6,394 nt of DNA. Source: Pseudomonadota bacterium. GTDB taxonomy: Bacteria; Pseudomonadota; Alphaproteobacteria; Acetobacterales; Acetobacteraceae. Positions 1 through 5,742 of the stretch are shown piece after piece. The translations under genes and the position numbers were made by a program. The notes beneath the pieces are model-generated. The model saw only the letters and a list, made by a program, of their open reading frames with translations. It had not been told where the DNA came from and made no database searches. The stretch lies in NCBI GenBank assembly GCA_021780935.1, contig JAJXXT010000129.1:1-6394 (forward strand), written 5' to 3'. The first letter of the stretch is position 1; the number at the start of each line of letters is the position of its first letter.

Positions 1-180
1 GAGGGTGGGGACGGCCTCGGCCGCGCGCCCGCTGCGCAGCAGCAGCAGGCCGAGGCGGGTCGAGGCGAGCGCGGGGGCGGCGCGATCGGCCAGCGCCGCG
101 CGGTAGCGGCGCTCGGCATCCTCGAGATCGCCGGCGCGTTCCGCTGCCAGCGCTGCGGCAATCGTCGCGAGCGTGTTCAT
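1..180 (-). CDS. TPR-repeat protein, N-terminal part (cut by window edge)
   Basis: The 60 visible codons start at an ATG at 180 and run off the left edge. The product is rich in Ala, Leu, Arg and Glu. It includes AGDLEDAERRYRAALAD followed by a helix with LGLLLLRSGRAAEAV, which is the helix-turn-helix spacing of tetratricopeptide repeats (a small-residue turn, then A-x-x-x-Y/L-x-x-A-L). TPR domains are protein-interaction scaffolds, so no specific function can be given from this fragment. It lies 34 nt downstream of a glycosyltransferase on the same strand, so a role in the same glycosylation or export process is possible but is inference only. No good ribosome binding site is visible. The alternative ATG at 188 meets a stop after three codons, and the reading frame upstream of 180 is closed by a stop inside the end of the glycosyltransferase gene, so 180 is the only reasonable ATG start. 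Confidence 0.6.
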   Translation of the reverse strand, partial: MNTLATIAAALAAERAGDLEDAERRYRAALADRAAPALASTRLGLLLLRSGRAAEAVPTL

Positions 181-214
181 CGCGCCATGATCGCAGGCAA
201 AGATTGCCGCGATG

Positions 215-1279
215 CTAGCGCCGCCGGCGGCGCATCACGTCGGCGATCAGCCGGTCGAAATCGGCATGGAAACGATCGTTACTGTAGGGCAGGGCGGCCA
301 GCCGCGCCGCGGCGCCGAGGCGGGTGCGCAGGTTGGGGCTCGCGGCCAGCATCGCCAGGCTCGCCGCCATCATCTCGATGTCGCCCACCGGCACCATCAC
401 GCAGTTGCGGCCGTGGCGGAACACGCCTTCGTAGCAGGGCAGGTCGGTGAGCAGCAGCGGCCGCTCGAGCAGTGCCGCCTCGTAGACCGCGAGCCCCTGC
501 GTTTCGCTCGCCGAGGCGAGGCAGAAGACGTCGGCGGAGGCGACCCAATCCATCGCCGCCTGATCGCCGAGGCCGCAGAGCAGGCGGTAGCGCTCCGGCT
601 GGGCCTCGGTCAGCGCCTGGGCCTCCGGGCGGATGCCGAAGAACTTGCCGATCACCGCGCATTCGTAGTCGGCTGGGCAGGCCTGCACGGCGAGCACCAG
701 ATCGCCTGGCCGCTTGCGGGTCTCGATCGTGCCGAGCTGGACCACCCGCAACGCGCACTGCCTGGCGGGGACGCGGCGCGGATCGATCGTTTCGCGATCG
801 ATATCGACGCCGTAGGGCATCACGTGCAGCTTGTCCTGCGGCAACGCGTAGGTGAAGGAGCGATAGACGTCGCGCTGGGAGACCATGTTGTAGACGATCG
901 CTGCGGCCCGGTGGAACCCGGCGATCCAGGCGGGGTTCTTGAGGACCAGGCTGAGCCCGACCTCGGCCTCGTTGATCAACCAGATCATCGGCAGGTGGGC
1001 GCCGATGTGCGCGGCAAGCGGGGCGGCGCAGATCGTGGTGCCGATGACGAGATCATAATCGGTGGTGACGAGGCGCGGCTCGATCGGCAGGCCGTCGGCG
1101 ATGTAGCGCTCCTTCATCGGCCCGTCGGTGCCGACCAGGGGCACGATGGTGAGCGCGTGCCCCTGGCTGCGCAGATGGCGCGACAGGCGGTGGAAGGCCA
1201 CCGATGTCCCGGTAATGGTGAACTCGTGACTCACCATGGCGATACGCAGGGGCGCAGGATGCGAACGGGCGGGGTGCAT
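215..1279 (-). CDS. GT4-type glycosyltransferase (GT-B fold)
   Basis: This 354-residue protein looks like a retaining GT-B glycosyltransferase of family 4, which moves a sugar from a nucleotide-sugar donor to an unknown acceptor in the cytoplasm or at the inner membrane face. The N-terminal Rossmann-like half begins LRIAMVSHEF (11-20) and continues with ITGTSVAFHRLSRHL. The linker region has MPYGVDID (154-161), the usual 'hGvD' transition into the donor-binding half. That half has VQLGTIETRKRPGDLV (180-195) and ADVFCLASASETQGLAVYEAAL (249-270). The EX7E motif is E259 and E267, in the order and spacing of the family. The C-terminus ends in a run of arginines. The start codon is 3 nt after the moaE stop, which suggests translational coupling. 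No signal peptide or membrane segment is evident. Acceptor and donor cannot be read from the sequence. Confidence 0.85.
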   Translation of the reverse strand: MHPARSHPAPLRIAMVSHEFTITGTSVAFHRLSRHLRSQGHALTIVPLVGTDGPMKERYIADGLPIEPRLVTTDYDLVIGTTICAAPLAAHIGAHLPMIWLINEAEVGLSLVLKNPAWIAGFHRAAAIVYNMVSQRDVYRSFTYALPQDKLHVMPYGVDIDRETIDPRRVPARQCALRVVQLGTIETRKRPGDLVLAVQACPADYECAVIGKFFGIRPEAQALTEAQPERYRLLCGLGDQAAMDWVASADVFCLASASETQGLAVYEAALLERPLLLTDLPCYEGVFRHGRNCVMVPVGDIEMMAASLAMLAASPNLRTRLGAAARLAALPYSNDRFHADFDRLIADVMRRRRR

Positions 1280-1282
1280 CGG

Positions 1283-1768
1283 TCAGCGGGCCGGCGGCGG
1301 CACCGTTGCCCAGGCGGCGGCCGCGGCGTCGTCCTCCGCCCTTGCCGCGACCCACGCACTCGTGCCGTCGACGAAATATTCCTGCTTCCAGAACGGTGCT
1401 CCGGTTTTGAGCCAGTCGATGAGAAAACTGGTCGCGCCGAGGGCAGCCGCGCGATGCGCGCTCGCCGCGAGCACCAGCACGATGCCATCGCCCGGCACCA
1501 GGCGGCCGACGCGATGGATCACGGTCACGCCGAGCAGGGGCCAGCGCTGCCCCGCCTGGGCCACGATGCCGGCGAGCGCGCGCTCGGTCATGGCGGGATA
1601 GTGTTCGAGGACCATCGCGGCGAGCCGGCGGCCGCCAGCGGAGTCGCGGACCGTGCCGACGAAGCTGCCGATGGCGCCGATGTCGTGCCGCCCGGCGGTG
1701 AGTGCCGCAAGCTCTACCGCGACGTCGAAGGGCGCGGTCTGCACCGCAACGCGGGCCCTCTCGGCCAT
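1283..1768 (-). CDS. moaE: Molybdopterin synthase catalytic (large) subunit MoaE
   Basis: MoaE, with thiocarboxylated MoaD, converts precursor Z (cyclic pyranopterin monophosphate) to molybdopterin by inserting two sulfurs, in the cytoplasm. The 161-residue length fits the family (about 150). Family motifs seen are GAIGSFVGTVRD (31-42) including R41, LEHYPAM (54-60), the IHRVGRL stretch (84-90), ASAHRAAAL (102-110) with H105-R106, and LKTGAPFWKQE (120-130). Lysines K121 and K128 have the same 7-residue spacing as the two active-site lysines of E. coli MoaE (K119 and K126). The C-terminal tail after about 140 is alanine-rich and slightly extended. The gene starts 5 nt after the moaD stop and ends 3 nt before the glycosyltransferase start, so coupling on both sides is likely. 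Confidence 0.96.
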   Translation of the reverse strand: MAERARVAVQTAPFDVAVELAALTAGRHDIGAIGSFVGTVRDSAGGRRLAAMVLEHYPAMTERALAGIVAQAGQRWPLLGVTVIHRVGRLVPGDGIVLVLAASAHRAAALGATSFLIDWLKTGAPFWKQEYFVDGTSAWVAARAEDDAAAAAWATVPPPAR

Positions 1769-1773
1769 CGGTT

Positions 1774-2028
1774 TCAGCCGCCGGTCACAGGCGGGAAAAA
1801 GGCAATCTCGTCGCCCGGCGCGACGCGCGTCGCCGGGCCGGCCATGGCCTGGTTCACCGCGACCCGCACCGTGGGTTCGGCCAGCGCCGCATAGGCATCG
1901 CCGCGCGCGATCAGGTGCTGGCGCAGCGCGGCGACCGTGGTGACGCCGGCGGGCAGCGCCAGCGCCTCCTCGGCGTGGCCGAGGCGCTCGCGCAGCCAGG
2001 CGAAGTAAAGGACGTGTAGTTCCGCCAT
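1774..2028 (-). CDS. moaD: Molybdopterin synthase sulfur-carrier subunit MoaD
   Basis: MoaD is a ubiquitin-fold sulfur carrier. Its C-terminal Gly-Gly is adenylated by MoeB and converted to a thiocarboxylate, which then feeds MoaE. The protein is 84 residues, the normal size. It shows the typical N-terminal strand (ELHVLYFAWLRERLG, 3-17), a middle VNQ at 58-60, and the hallmark C-terminus GDEIAFFPPVTGG (72-84), with the Gly-Gly exactly terminal. It is followed after 5 nt by moaE and preceded 19 nt upstream by the lipoprotein stop. No strong Shine-Dalgarno sequence is seen before the ATG at 2028. The moaD-moaE order is the usual one, and both subunits are needed for function. Confidence 0.95.
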   Translation of the reverse strand: MAELHVLYFAWLRERLGHAEEALALPAGVTTVAALRQHLIARGDAYAALAEPTVRVAVNQAMAGPATRVAPGDEIAFFPPVTGG

Positions 2029-2047
2029 TCGCCGGTCTGCTCGCCGC

Positions 2048-2644
2048 CTATTGCTTCGGGGCGTTGACCGTCTGCACGCTGCCGTCCGGTCCGATCAGCG
2101 TGAGCGTGCCGTTGCCGTTGGCGACCGCGATTCCCTTGGTGCCGTTGGACATCGTGTACGTGATGACGCCGTTGGCATCGGTCGAGAGGTGAGCGACCCC
2201 GCTCGGCGTCGTCACATCGCCGTTCACCGGCGTCACCTTGCCAAGCGAGGGCGGAGGCGCCGTGGTCGGCCGCGGCGCTGGCGGCATCTGGAGCGGAATC
2301 GCCGGCCCGGTGGCCGAGACGCTGGGCGCGGCGGAGCCCGCGCTGGCGGAGCCGGGCTGGACCGGCAAGGTGCCATCCTGCATCTGGCGCTCGTAGTATT
2401 GCAGCGTCGGCTCGGCCTTTACCGGCGCGGGCCACACATTGCCGGGCTCCGTACGCAACGGTGGCAACGTCGGCGCCTCGCCGCGCACGCGCTGCATGGT
2501 CTCGGACTTGCCTTGCGGTGAGTTCGGGTTGGCGGCGAGCCCATGCGTGTCCGCGAGGTAGTGGGGAAATCCGGCGAACGGGCTGGAGGCATAGCTGCAG
2601 CCTGAGAGCAGCACGGCAAGGCCGATCACGGCGATCGGACGCAT
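2048..2644 (-). CDS. Unrecognised lipoprotein with Pro/Ala-rich linker
   Basis: I do not recognise a characterised family here. The 198-residue product begins with a short lipoprotein signal: MRP, a hydrophobic run, then the lipobox LLSGC with the lipidated Cys at 16. Position +2 is Ser rather than Asp, which fits transport to the outer membrane by the Lol rule of enterics. The mature protein has a conserved-looking patch, LRTEPGNVWPAP (63-74), followed by PTLQYYERQM (79-88), then a Ser/Ala/Pro-rich linker (about 97-133). The C-terminal part (135-195) has short strand-turn units such as ANGVITY, NGNGTLTLIG and PDGSVQTV, suggesting a small beta-rich domain. The frame stays open upstream to 2830, but the lipobox and an AAAGGA-type Shine-Dalgarno fix the start at 2644. 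It separates mobB from moaDE, which is an unusual position; nothing in the protein suggests a role in molybdenum cofactor synthesis. Confidence 0.8.
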   Translation of the reverse strand: MRPIAVIGLAVLLSGCSYASSPFAGFPHYLADTHGLAANPNSPQGKSETMQRVRGEAPTLPPLRTEPGNVWPAPVKAEPTLQYYERQMQDGTLPVQPGSASAGSAAPSVSATGPAIPLQMPPAPRPTTAPPPSLGKVTPVNGDVTTPSGVAHLSTDANGVITYTMSNGTKGIAVANGNGTLTLIGPDGSVQTVNAPKQ

Positions 2645-2650
2645 CGATGG

Positions 2651-2656
2651 TCCTTT
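2651..2656 (-). promoter_or_regulatory. Ribosome binding site that fixes the lipoprotein start
   Basis: Read on the minus strand this is AAAGGA, 6 nt before the ATG at 2644. It supports the short, lipobox-bearing product over a start up to 62 codons further upstream, whose extra residues are arginine-rich and look like non-coding frame extension. Confidence 0.7.
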
Positions 2657-2730
2657 CCAGAGGGTTCTTCGCCCGCAGAGCCGGCCAGTTGCGCGCGGCC
2701 GCATCAATTTGCCCAATGCACGGCCGCGGC

Positions 2731-3240
2731 TCAAGCCGTGTCTCCCACGGGGCTGGTATCCGCCATCCCCGCGACGATCCAGCGAGCCACCGTGGCAGCG
2801 TCGTCGAGCGGCAACACCGGCACCGGACAATGCGCCAGCGGCGCCGGCGCAGCAACCGCGACGATGTCCGCGCGTCCGGGCCAGAGCGGAGGTTTGCCCA
2901 GCGTCGGGCGATGGACCTCGAGTTTGCGATGCGGGTGCGACTTGAAGCCTTCGACGAGCAACAGGTCGCAGGGCGAGAGGCGGGGCAGCAGCGCCTCCAG
3001 CACCGGCTCGCGTTCCTCCACCAGCAGCGCCCAGCGACGGTCGCCGATCAACAGGACTTCGCCGGCGCCGGCCTCGCGGTGGCGGAAGCTGTCCTTGCCC
3101 GCGCGGTCCAGGTCGAAGCCGCGATGCGCGTGCTTGACGGTCGAGACGGTCAGCCCCGCCGCGCGCAGCAGCGGCAGCATGGCGACGATGAGGGTCGTCT
3201 TGCCGCTGCCCGACCAGCCGGCGATGCCGAGGATGTGCAT
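2731..3240 (-). CDS. mobB: Molybdopterin-guanine dinucleotide biosynthesis protein MobB
   Basis: MobB is a GTP-binding P-loop protein that assists MobA in attaching GMP to molybdopterin, giving the guanine dinucleotide form used by DMSO-reductase-type enzymes. It is 169 residues, like its E. coli homologue. It has a Walker A motif, GWSGSGKTT (8-16), at the very N-terminus; the family motif KHAHRGFDLDRAGKDS (36-51); AGA at 57-59; DLLLVEGFK (92-100), the Walker B-like region; and HRKLEVHR (104-111). I chose the ATG at 3240 because the P-loop follows it directly, as in the family; the frame is open further upstream but lies inside pgsA. The gene starts 5 nt after the pgsA stop, so coupling is likely. 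MobA is not in the window. Confidence 0.92.
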   Translation of the reverse strand: MHILGIAGWSGSGKTTLIVAMLPLLRAAGLTVSTVKHAHRGFDLDRAGKDSFRHREAGAGEVLLIGDRRWALLVEEREPVLEALLPRLSPCDLLLVEGFKSHPHRKLEVHRPTLGKPPLWPGRADIVAVAAPAPLAHCPVPVLPLDDAATVARWIVAGMADTSPVGDTA

Positions 3241-3245
3241 GGCGG

Positions 3246-3830
3246 TCAGTCCCGCCGGGGCGTCGCGGCAGCGTGGCGCAGCCCGGTGGTGAGATAGTCC
3301 CAGCCGGTCACCAGCGTGAGCAGCGCGGCGACCCAGAGCATTCCCTCGCCGATGAAGGAGACCGGCAGGAAGCCCAGGTGCAGTATCGCGGCCGTGGGCT
3401 GGCCCGCGAGCAGCGTGCCGAGCGCGCCCATCTGGAACCCGGTCTTCCATTTCGCCAGCTTCGTCACCGGCAGCCGGGCGCGGATCTCGGCAAGATATTC
3501 GCGCAGGCCCGAGACCAGGATCTCGCGCAGCATGATGACCACGGCCGGGTAGAGGCCGGCCGCCGAGAGCTTGCCGGTGCCGACCAGCATCATCAGCGCC
3601 GCGCCGACCAGCAGCTTGTCGGCGATCGGGTCCAGCATGCGCCCGAGATCGGAGGTCTGGCGGCGGTCGCGCGCCAGTTTACCGTCGAAATAGTCGGTGA
3701 TGGCGGCGGCGGAGAACAGCAGGCATGCGGCAAGGTGCGCTCCCGGCGAGTCGAGCGCGGCCAACGCCACCAGCGCCGGAATTGCGGCGATCCGCGACAG
3801 GGTGAGGAGGTTCGGCAGATCCGTGAGCAT
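3246..3830 (-). CDS. pgsA: CDP-diacylglycerol--glycerol-3-phosphate 3-phosphatidyltransferase PgsA
   Basis: PgsA is an integral inner-membrane enzyme that makes phosphatidylglycerophosphate from CDP-diacylglycerol and glycerol-3-phosphate, the committed step to phosphatidylglycerol and cardiolipin. The 194-residue product carries the full CDP-alcohol phosphotransferase signature D-x2-D-G-x2-A-R-x8-G-x3-D-x3-D, with D46, D49, G50, A53, R54, G63, D67 and D71. The start LPNLLTLSRI (5-14) is typical of PgsA. Several hydrophobic segments follow (about 13-28, 31-46, 73-85, 90-108, 133-150, 152-175). It is the first gene of the leftward block, and pgsA next to moaD-moaE is a known alphaproteobacterial arrangement. 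The ATG at 3830 has no clear Shine-Dalgarno. The frame remains open upstream but without family similarity. Confidence 0.95.
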   Translation of the reverse strand: MLTDLPNLLTLSRIAAIPALVALAALDSPGAHLAACLLFSAAAITDYFDGKLARDRRQTSDLGRMLDPIADKLLVGAALMMLVGTGKLSAAGLYPAVVIMLREILVSGLREYLAEIRARLPVTKLAKWKTGFQMGALGTLLAGQPTAAILHLGFLPVSFIGEGMLWVAALLTLVTGWDYLTTGLRHAAATPRRD

Positions 3831-3971
3831 GCGAAACCCGTATAGACCGGGTGGCGGGCGTGGGGAATCGGGTGGGCGGCGTGCGGGTGGAAAAACGGCG
3901 GGCGCCGGCCAGGCGGGGGTCGCCCGGGGCGGCCGGACGTGCCAGCATCCGGCCGGGCGCAGGAGCACGCG
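3831..3971. other. Divergent intergenic region between pgsA and the ABC ATPase gene
   Basis: This 141-nt spacer must carry the start signals of the leftward pgsA block and probably of the rightward ATPase gene. It is extremely GC-rich and no convincing -35/-10 pair was found on either strand. The only AT-rich patches are a tatag stretch at 3841-3845 and a run of A at about 3893-3897. It contains the inverted repeat listed separately. Confidence 0.5.
3930..3955. repeat. 8-bp perfect inverted repeat upstream of the ABC ATPase gene
   Basis: The arms CGGCCGGA (3930-3937) and TCCGGCCG (3948-3955) are exact reverse complements around a 10-nt spacer, ending 5 nt before the first Shine-Dalgarno of the ATPase gene. 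It could be a repressor operator or, if transcribed, a hairpin near the ribosome binding site. In DNA this GC-rich an 8-bp palindrome can arise by chance, so the role is tentative. Confidence 0.35.
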
Positions 3972-3986
3972 ATGGAACAGGGAGGG
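3961..3986 (+). promoter_or_regulatory. Two alternative ribosome binding sites for the ABC ATPase
   Basis: AGGAG (3961-3965) lies 6 nt before the ATG at 3972, and GGGAGGG (3980-3986) lies 6 nt before the in-frame ATG at 3993. Both have good spacing, so the start is ambiguous by seven codons. Family similarity begins at the second ATG ([12 protein letters not shown]). Confidence 0.6.
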
Positions 3987-4724
3987 CCGGTGATGATTGA
4001 GATCCGCGGGCTCGAGAAATGGTTCGGCGGCTTCCGTGCGCTGGGCGGCATCGACCTTACCGTGCACGCGGGCGAGCGGATCGTGCTGTGCGGCCCCTCG
4101 GGTTCCGGCAAGTCGACCCTGATCCGCTGCATCAACCAGCTCGAAACCGCCGATAAGGGGCGGATCGTGGTGGACGGCATCGAACTCGGCCGGAACGCGC
4201 CCCGAGCCGTCGAGGCGATCCGCCGCGAGGTCGGCATGGTATTCCAGCACTTCAACCTGTTTCCCCACCTGACGGTGCTGGAGAACTGCACGCTGGCGCC
4301 GGTGCATGCCCGCAAGACGCGGCGCGCGGCGGCGGAAGCGACGGCACGGCGCCTGCTCGAGCGTGTGCAGGTGCTCGACCAGGCCGACAAATATCCGTCG
4401 CAGCTTTCGGGCGGACAGCAGCAACGGGTCGCGATCGCGCGGGCCCTCTGCATGGAGCCGAAGGTGATGCTGTTCGACGAGCCGACCTCCGCGCTGGACC
4501 CCGAGATGGTCAAGGAGGTCCTCGACACGATGATCGGGCTCGCGCAGGAGGGGATGACGATGATCTGCGTGACGCACGAGATGGGCTTCGCGCGGCAGGT
4601 GGCGGACCGCGTGATCTTCATGACGCAGGGCGAGATCGTCGAGCAGGCGCCGCCGGAACGATTTTTCACCGCGCCCGCGCACGAACGCACGAAGCGGTTC
4701 CTCGGCGAGATCCTGGGGCACTAG
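3972..4724 (+). CDS. Polar amino acid ABC transporter, ATP-binding protein (GlnQ type)
   Basis: This is the cytoplasmic ATPase of a polar-amino-acid (PAAT/HisP-GlnQ) importer. From the ATG at 3972 it is 250 residues; from the alternative ATG at 3993 it is 243, closer to GlnQ (240). All ATPase motifs are intact: Walker [10 protein letters not shown] (41-49), Q-loop [11 protein letters not shown] (89-99), signature LSGGQQQR (145-152), Walker B VMLFDEP (165-171), D-loop SALD (173-176) and switch His in VTHE (200-203). FQHFNLFPH and [10 protein letters not shown] are typical of the amino-acid subfamily. Permease and substrate-binding genes are absent on both sides: upstream is the divergent pgsA, downstream a shikimate-dehydrogenase paralog after 174 nt. 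It must therefore work with membrane subunits encoded elsewhere, or be a relic of a larger operon. The substrate cannot be told. Confidence 0.93.
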   Translation: MEQGGPVMIEIRGLEKWFGGFRALGGIDLTVHAGERIVLCGPSGSGKSTLIRCINQLETADKGRIVVDGIELGRNAPRAVEAIRREVGMVFQHFNLFPHLTVLENCTLAPVHARKTRRAAAEATARRLLERVQVLDQADKYPSQLSGGQQQRVAIARALCMEPKVMLFDEPTSALDPEMVKEVLDTMIGLAQEGMTMICVTHEMGFARQVADRVIFMTQGEIVEQAPPERFFTAPAHERTKRFLGEILGH

Positions 4725-4738
4725 TGGCACGGCGTTCA

Positions 4739-4868
4739 GCCGCAACTTCGCCGGCCGGAGGGCGGCATCGGGCCGGATGTCGCCGCGGTCACGCCGTGCG
4801 GGCGATGCGGCGGGATGATCGCGGTCACGATCCGCGCCGCCGGCCGCCTGCCGCCGGCGAGTTGCGGC
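4739..4868. repeat. Long inverted repeat in the ATPase-dehydrogenase spacer
   Basis: The left arm GCCGCAACTTCGCCGGC (4739-4755) and right arm GCCGGCGAGTTGCGGC (4853-4868) are reverse complements, apart from one extra T in the left arm. They enclose 97 nt. The 8-mer GCACGGCG sits on each side (4727-4734 and 4869-4876) and its reverse complement CGCCGTGC lies inside (4792-4799). CGCGGTCACG occurs twice inside (4784-4793 and 4820-4829). This may be a small non-coding mobile element with terminal inverted repeats, or a structured leader RNA for the following gene. No T-tract follows either arm, so it is not a classical intrinsic terminator. Confidence 0.5.
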
Positions 4869-4886
4869 GCACGGCGCAGATATGGT

Positions 4887-4891
4887 GGAGG
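4887..4891 (+). promoter_or_regulatory. Ribosome binding site that fixes the dehydrogenase start
   Basis: GGAGG lies 7 nt before the ATG at 4899. It favours that start over an in-frame ATG at 4815, whose 28 additional residues are arginine-rich and fall in the inverted-repeat spacer. Confidence 0.75.
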
Positions 4892-4898
4892 TAGGCGC

Positions 4899-5732
4899 AT
4901 GATCACCGGACACACGCGCTTCATCGCGCATCTCGGTTACCCGACGAGCACCTTCAAGGCGCCGATGATCTACAATCCCTATTTCGAAAGCATCGGACTC
5001 GATGCCATCGTGGTGCCGATGGGGGTGGATGCCGACGCCTATCCGGCGCTGCTGCGGCCGTTGTTCCGCACCGCCAACATTCTCGGCGCGCTGGTCACCA
5101 TGCCGCTCAAGGTTGCCACCATCGGCCTGGTGGACGAGGTTTCGCCGACGGCGCGGATCGCTGGCGCGGCGAATGCGGTGAAGCGGCTCGCGGACGGGCG
5201 GCTGGCGGCGGACATGTTCGACGGCGAGGGGTTCGTCGGCGGCGTGCGCCGGCACGGCCGCGCCATCGCCGGGGCCGCGGTGCTGGTGGTGGGCGCGGGC
5301 GGGGTCGGTTCGGCGATAGCGGCGTCGCTCGCCAGGGCCGGCGCCGGCCGGCTCGCCCTCTACGACGTCAACGCCGCGGCGGCCGAGGCGCTGGCTGGGC
5401 GGCTGGCGGCGCATTACCCGCGGCTCGCGCTGCAGGTCGGCAGCAGGGACCCGGCGGGGTTCGACATCGTGGTCAACGCGACCCCGCTCGGCATGCGTGA
5501 GCACGATGAGCTGCCGTTCGACCCCGGCCGGCTCGATGCCGCCGCCTTCGTCGGCGAGGTGGTCATGAAGGCCGAGCATACGAAGCTGCTGCGCGCGGCC
5601 CTGGCGCGCGGCTGTGCGGTGCAGGTCGGGACCGACATGTTGTTCGAGCAGATTCCTGCCTATCTTGAATTCTTCGGGCTGCCGGTGACGACGGCGGAGC
5701 AGCTGCGGGCGCTGGCGCGAATTGCGTACTGA
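4899..5732 (+). CDS. Shikimate-dehydrogenase-family oxidoreductase (AroE paralog, non-canonical)
   Basis: This 277-residue protein has the AroE fold layout. Its catalytic Lys and Asp are K71 (in VTMPLK) and D108 (in MFDGEGF), with N92 between. The K-N-D spacing (21 and 16) equals that of E. coli AroE K65, N86 and D102. The dinucleotide site is GAGGVG (132-137), followed by VNATPLGM (192-199) and a C-terminal GTDMLFEQIPAYLEFFG (244-260) with Q251. It departs from true AroE at the N-terminus: where AroE has the shikimate-binding Ser-x-Ser before Pro, this protein has F19 and A21 in YPTSTFKAP (14-22). The second beta strand of the cofactor domain ends in D156 (LYDVN) with no NRT motif, which suggests NAD rather than NADP. 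It probably does not serve the shikimate pathway; the substrate is unknown. It follows an amino-acid-type ABC ATPase, so action on an imported compound is plausible but is inference. Confidence 0.85.
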   Translation: MITGHTRFIAHLGYPTSTFKAPMIYNPYFESIGLDAIVVPMGVDADAYPALLRPLFRTANILGALVTMPLKVATIGLVDEVSPTARIAGAANAVKRLADGRLAADMFDGEGFVGGVRRHGRAIAGAAVLVVGAGGVGSAIAASLARAGAGRLALYDVNAAAAEALAGRLAAHYPRLALQVGSRDPAGFDIVVNATPLGMREHDELPFDPGRLDAAAFVGEVVMKAEHTKLLRAALARGCAVQVGTDMLFEQIPAYLEFFGLPVTTAEQLRALARIAY

Positions 5733-5742
5733 CCGGGCGGGA

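Noticed and set aside
212..1894. A 560-codon open frame on the plus strand opposite the glycosyltransferase, moaE and moaD.
   Set aside because: It is a stop-free antisense frame typical of GC-rich DNA. It runs across three well-supported genes and its product is a His/Arg/Gly/Ala-rich composition without motifs.
2645..2730. A promoter in the mobB-lipoprotein gap.
   Set aside because: The gap is long enough, but no -35/-10 pair with acceptable spacing could be found.
2645..2830. A 62-codon upstream extension of the lipoprotein into mobB.
   Set aside because: It would bury the lipoprotein signal and lipobox inside the protein, and the ATG at 2644 has a well-placed ribosome binding site.
4815..4898. 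A 28-codon N-terminal extension of the dehydrogenase.
   Set aside because: The residues are Arg/Gly-rich, the family normally begins close to the ATG at 4899, and a good GGAGG lies before that ATG.
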